Positions 31,225 through 32,078 of a DNA stretch of 32,078 nucleotides are shown in pieces; position 1 is the first letter of the stretch; the number at the start of each line of letters is the position of its first letter. This DNA is from Alphaproteobacteria bacterium (GTDB taxonomy: Bacteria > Pseudomonadota > Alphaproteobacteria > Reyranellales > Reyranellaceae). The position numbers were made by a program, and so were the translations under genes. The stretch lies in assembly GCA_019235415.1 (NCBI GenBank), contig JAFAKN010000358.1:1-32078 (forward strand), in the 5' to 3' direction. The notes beneath the pieces are model-generated. The model searched no databases, was not told the origin of the DNA, and saw only the letters and a program-made list of their open reading frames with translations.

Positions 31225-32078
31225 TCAGCCGTAGGGGTCGGCGGCGTCGCGCATGCCATCGCCCATGAACTGGTAGGCGAGGATCACCAGGATCACCGGC
31301 ACGACGGGCAGCATCAGCCACCAGTTCACCGCCACGACGTTGATGTCGGTCGCCTCGTTCAGCAGCACGCCCCACGAGGTGATCGGCGGGCGCAGGCCCA
31401 GGCCGAGGAAGGACAGCGCGGTCTCGGCCAAGATCATCGACGGGATGCTGAGCGTGGCCGAGGCGATCAGGTGGCTCATGAAGCCCGGCAGCAGATGGCG
31501 GCCGATGATGCGGCCTGGCTTGGCGCCCATCATCTGGGCGGCGGCCGCATAGTCCTCCTCGCGCAGCGACAGGAGCTTGGAGCGCACGGCGCGCCCCAGC
31601 CCCGGCCAGTCGAGCAGGGCGAGGATCAGCGTGATGCCGAAATAGACCAGTAGCGGCGACCAGGTCACCGGCAGCGCCGCCGACAGCGCCAGCCACAGCG
31701 GCAGGTGCGGGAAGCTCTTGATGATCTCGGTGATGCGTTGGATCAGGTTGTCGATCCAGCCGCCATAGTAGCCCGCAAGCCCGCCCAGCACCAAGGCGAG
31801 GGCGAAGGAGAGCACGATGCCGATCACGCCGATGGTGAGCGAGATGCGTGCGGCATAGACGATGCGACTGAACATGTCGCGCCCGAGCCGATCGGTGCCC
31901 AGCCAGAAGAACTGGCCGCCCTCGGGGGGGCAGACGAAATGGAAGCTGCTTTCGATGAGGCCCCAGAACTCGTACGAATCGCCCGAGCAGAAGAAGCGCA
32001 ATGGCAAGGGCTTGTTGGTATCGGGCGTGTAGACGCGCTGCAGGGTCTCCTTGTCGCGTGTGGTCTTGAGCGCATAGA
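31225..32078 (-). CDS. OppC/DppC-type ABC transporter permease (5' end cut by window)
   Basis: The frame is open to the right edge; the visible part is 284 codons and lacks the N-terminus. It carries GTDRLGRDMFSRI, the hallmark of the OppC/DppC/NikC permease group, and the EAA-type loop AAAAQMMGAKPGRIIGRHLLPG that docks the ATPase. It also has about five membrane helices and the family-typical ending GDGMRDAADPYG. A long loop before the GTD motif (SYEFWGLIESSFHF) is like that of permeases for oligopeptides or microcin-C-type substrates (YejE-like), so substrate class is not resolved. The stop is 160 bases before the export operon, with no clear terminator between. Partner genes lie outside the window. 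Confidence 0.9.
   Translation of the reverse strand, partial: YALKTTRDKETLQRVYTPDTNKPLPLRFFCSGDSYEFWGLIESSFHFVCPPEGGQFFWLGTDRLGRDMFSRIVYAARISLTIGVIGIVLSFALALVLGGLAGYYGGWIDNLIQRITEIIKSFPHLPLWLALSAALPVTWSPLLVYFGITLILALLDWPGLGRAVRSKLLSLREEDYAAAAQMMGAKPGRIIGRHLLPGFMSHLIASATLSIPSMILAETALSFLGLGLRPPITSWGVLLNEATDINVVAVNWWLMLPVVPVILVILAYQFMGDGMRDAADPYG

Overview
The window reads as GC-rich chromosomal DNA of an alphaproteobacterium. The evidence is a complete cytochrome c maturation system I operon in the order ccmABCDEFGHI, autotransporters, a cyclase-TolB-TPR protein of the kind common in Rhizobiales-like genomes, and small REP-like palindromes. A Reyranella- or Bradyrhizobium-like lineage is a guess. 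No rRNA, tRNA, CRISPR array or insertion sequence was seen. Nearly everything is on the minus strand.

Positions 1-6100 hold two surface-protein genes on the minus strand. The first is cut by the left edge; the second is complete with a C-terminal beta-barrel. Both passengers carry two Asp-Thr-Gly motifs and a C-lobe ending like pepsin-family aspartyl proteases. A small plus-strand winged-helix regulator lies between them, and the shared upstream region has several inverted repeats. Positions 6250-9530 hold an NTF2/SnoaL-like protein, a soluble Hanks-type Ser/Thr kinase, a membrane Tll0287-like CxxCH/HAMP sensor just upstream of the kinase, and a tiny CPxCG protein with a decayed second copy. 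Positions 9636-14712 form a tight three-gene unit: class III nucleotide cyclase with TolB-like and TPR regions, a PAP2/vanadium-haloperoxidase-fold protein with a (Gly-Gly-Leu)13 tract, and a subtilase. Next comes a frameshifted metallopeptidase remnant (about 14942-15324).

Positions 15344-22758 are the ccm operon, including the short ccmD. The ccmF-G, ccmG-H and ccmH-I junctions each carry one copy of a REP-like palindromic element; one copy is translated as the tail of CcmH. A three-hairpin RNA ending in a strong intrinsic terminator sits just upstream of ccmA, and is either a small RNA or an attenuated ccm leader.

Positions 23078-31064 are a peptide-export cluster of the NHLP/Nif11 type: HlyD-like adaptor, C39 peptidase-ABC transporter, a second ABC transporter with a long N-terminal domain, a cyclic-nucleotide-binding protein, two intact Nif11-like leader peptide genes and one decayed copy. 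The predicted mature peptides are very short (6 and 17 residues), lack cysteine, and no modification enzyme is visible. This is the most interesting system in the window. An OppC/DppC-type permease runs off the right edge.
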